Shown here: positions 5,661 to 5,906 of the stretch, piece after piece
How the letters are laid out: each line of letters starts with the position of its first letter
Position numbering within the stretch: position 1 is the first letter of the stretch
DNA from: Desulfobulbus sp.
Lineage (GTDB): Bacteria; Desulfobacterota; Desulfobulbia; Desulfobulbales; Desulfobulbaceae
Length of the DNA: 5,906 nucleotides
NCBI GenBank assembly: GCA_030602145.1
Contig: JAUWAH010000169.1
Coordinates: forward strand, 1-5,906
Reading direction: 5' to 3'
The notes under the pieces: model-generated
Seen by the model: the letters and a program-made list of their open reading frames with translations, nothing else
Databases searched by the model: none
What the model was told of the DNA's origin: nothing
Translations under genes and position numbers: made by a program

Positions 5661-5906
5661 ATACCATGCCCCCGGGTCATGCTGCGTATGGTCAGCGGAT
5701 GCCCGCCGACTCCACCGTTCTTGATCACGGTCACACTGATCAACTGGCCGTTTTCAGCGCTAATGCCACCCGGAAGGTTTCGAACCCGCACCCGCACCGT
5801 GTATGGCCCGCCGGGGTCACCGGTCTCGTCAACGTTGTTGAAGTCCTGGTCGACCAGTTTATCGGGGTTGACCGTGTTCTTGTGCCGTTCCATCACCCGC
5901 TGGGCC
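5657..5906 (-). CDS. pilV: PilV-like minor pilin, C-terminal part (5' end outside the window)
   Basis: The frame is open from the window edge to TGA at 5657-5659, giving 82 visible residues beginning AQRVMERHKN. An in-frame GTG (5894-5896) and ATG (5891-5893) lie near the edge, but neither is a likely true start: there is no room for the prepilin signal and N-terminal helix, so the gene almost certainly starts outside the window. What is visible fits the C-terminal beta domain of PilV/GspI-like minor pilins: a strand YTVRVRVRNL, then LISVTVIKNG and a closing HPLTIRSMTRG. Many PilV proteins end similarly, with a VTVxW-type strand followed by a short final strand. The position immediately upstream of pilW, with a 4-base overlap, matches the common pilV-pilW-pilX-pilY1 order. 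The prepilin signal, which would settle the call, cannot be seen; a FimT/GspH-like pilin is the alternative. Confidence 0.72.
   Translation of the reverse strand, partial: AQRVMERHKNTVNPDKLVDQDFNNVDETGDPGGPYTVRVRVRNLPGGISAENGQLISVTVIKNGGVGGHPLTIRSMTRGHGI

Noticed and set aside
5891..5896. GTG/ATG near the window edge as the true start of the pilV-like gene
   Set aside because: The frame stays open upstream to the edge, and a start here would give a pilin without its signal sequence and hydrophobic helix. These codons are internal.

Overview
The window carries one co-directional gene cluster, all on the minus strand. It is a type IV pilus minor-pilin operon in the order pilV (3' part only) - pilW - pilX - pilY1 (start and first 1428 codons only). 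Transcription runs from the high-coordinate end towards position 1, and both edges of the window cut through genes. The genes are tightly packed: pilV and pilW overlap by 4 bases (ATGA), pilW and pilX are 15 bases apart, and pilX and pilY1 are 29 bases apart. There is no room for an internal promoter or terminator, no RNA gene or mobile element is visible, and no stretch over 30 bases lies outside a gene.

The gene order and the protein features are those of a Gram-negative type IVa pilus tip complex. The moderately GC-rich codons, the PilX type without Glu+5, and a very large PilY1 carrying Calx-beta and MopE-like metal-binding segments suggest a deltaproteobacterial lineage (Desulfobacterota or Myxococcota-like). 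That placement is inference; nothing in the window proves the taxon.

Region by region: 5657-5906 is the C-terminal part of a PilV-like minor pilin. 5013-5660 is PilW, with a textbook class III prepilin signal. 4314-4997 is PilX, with a PilX_N-type hydrophobic N-terminus. 1-4284 is a giant PilY1-like tip adhesin. Its continuous reading frame was translated by hand and has no stop down to base 1. In order it holds a signal peptide, three Calx-beta-like domains, two bacterial-repeat-like domains, an unassigned segment, an InlB-B-repeat-like domain, two MopE-like Cys/Asp-rich metal-binding units, the PilY1 von Willebrand A-like core with a DxSxS motif, a golvesin-like domain inserted in that core, an EF-hand-like loop, and the conserved PilY1 block ending in TPLR at the window edge. 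The C-terminal beta-propeller expected of PilY1 would lie beyond the window.

In known systems PilV, PilW and PilX prime pilus assembly and carry PilY1 at the pilus tip, where it acts in adhesion, calcium-dependent control of retraction and surface sensing. The main point of interest here is the unusually long, modular and apparently metal-rich N-terminal half of PilY1.
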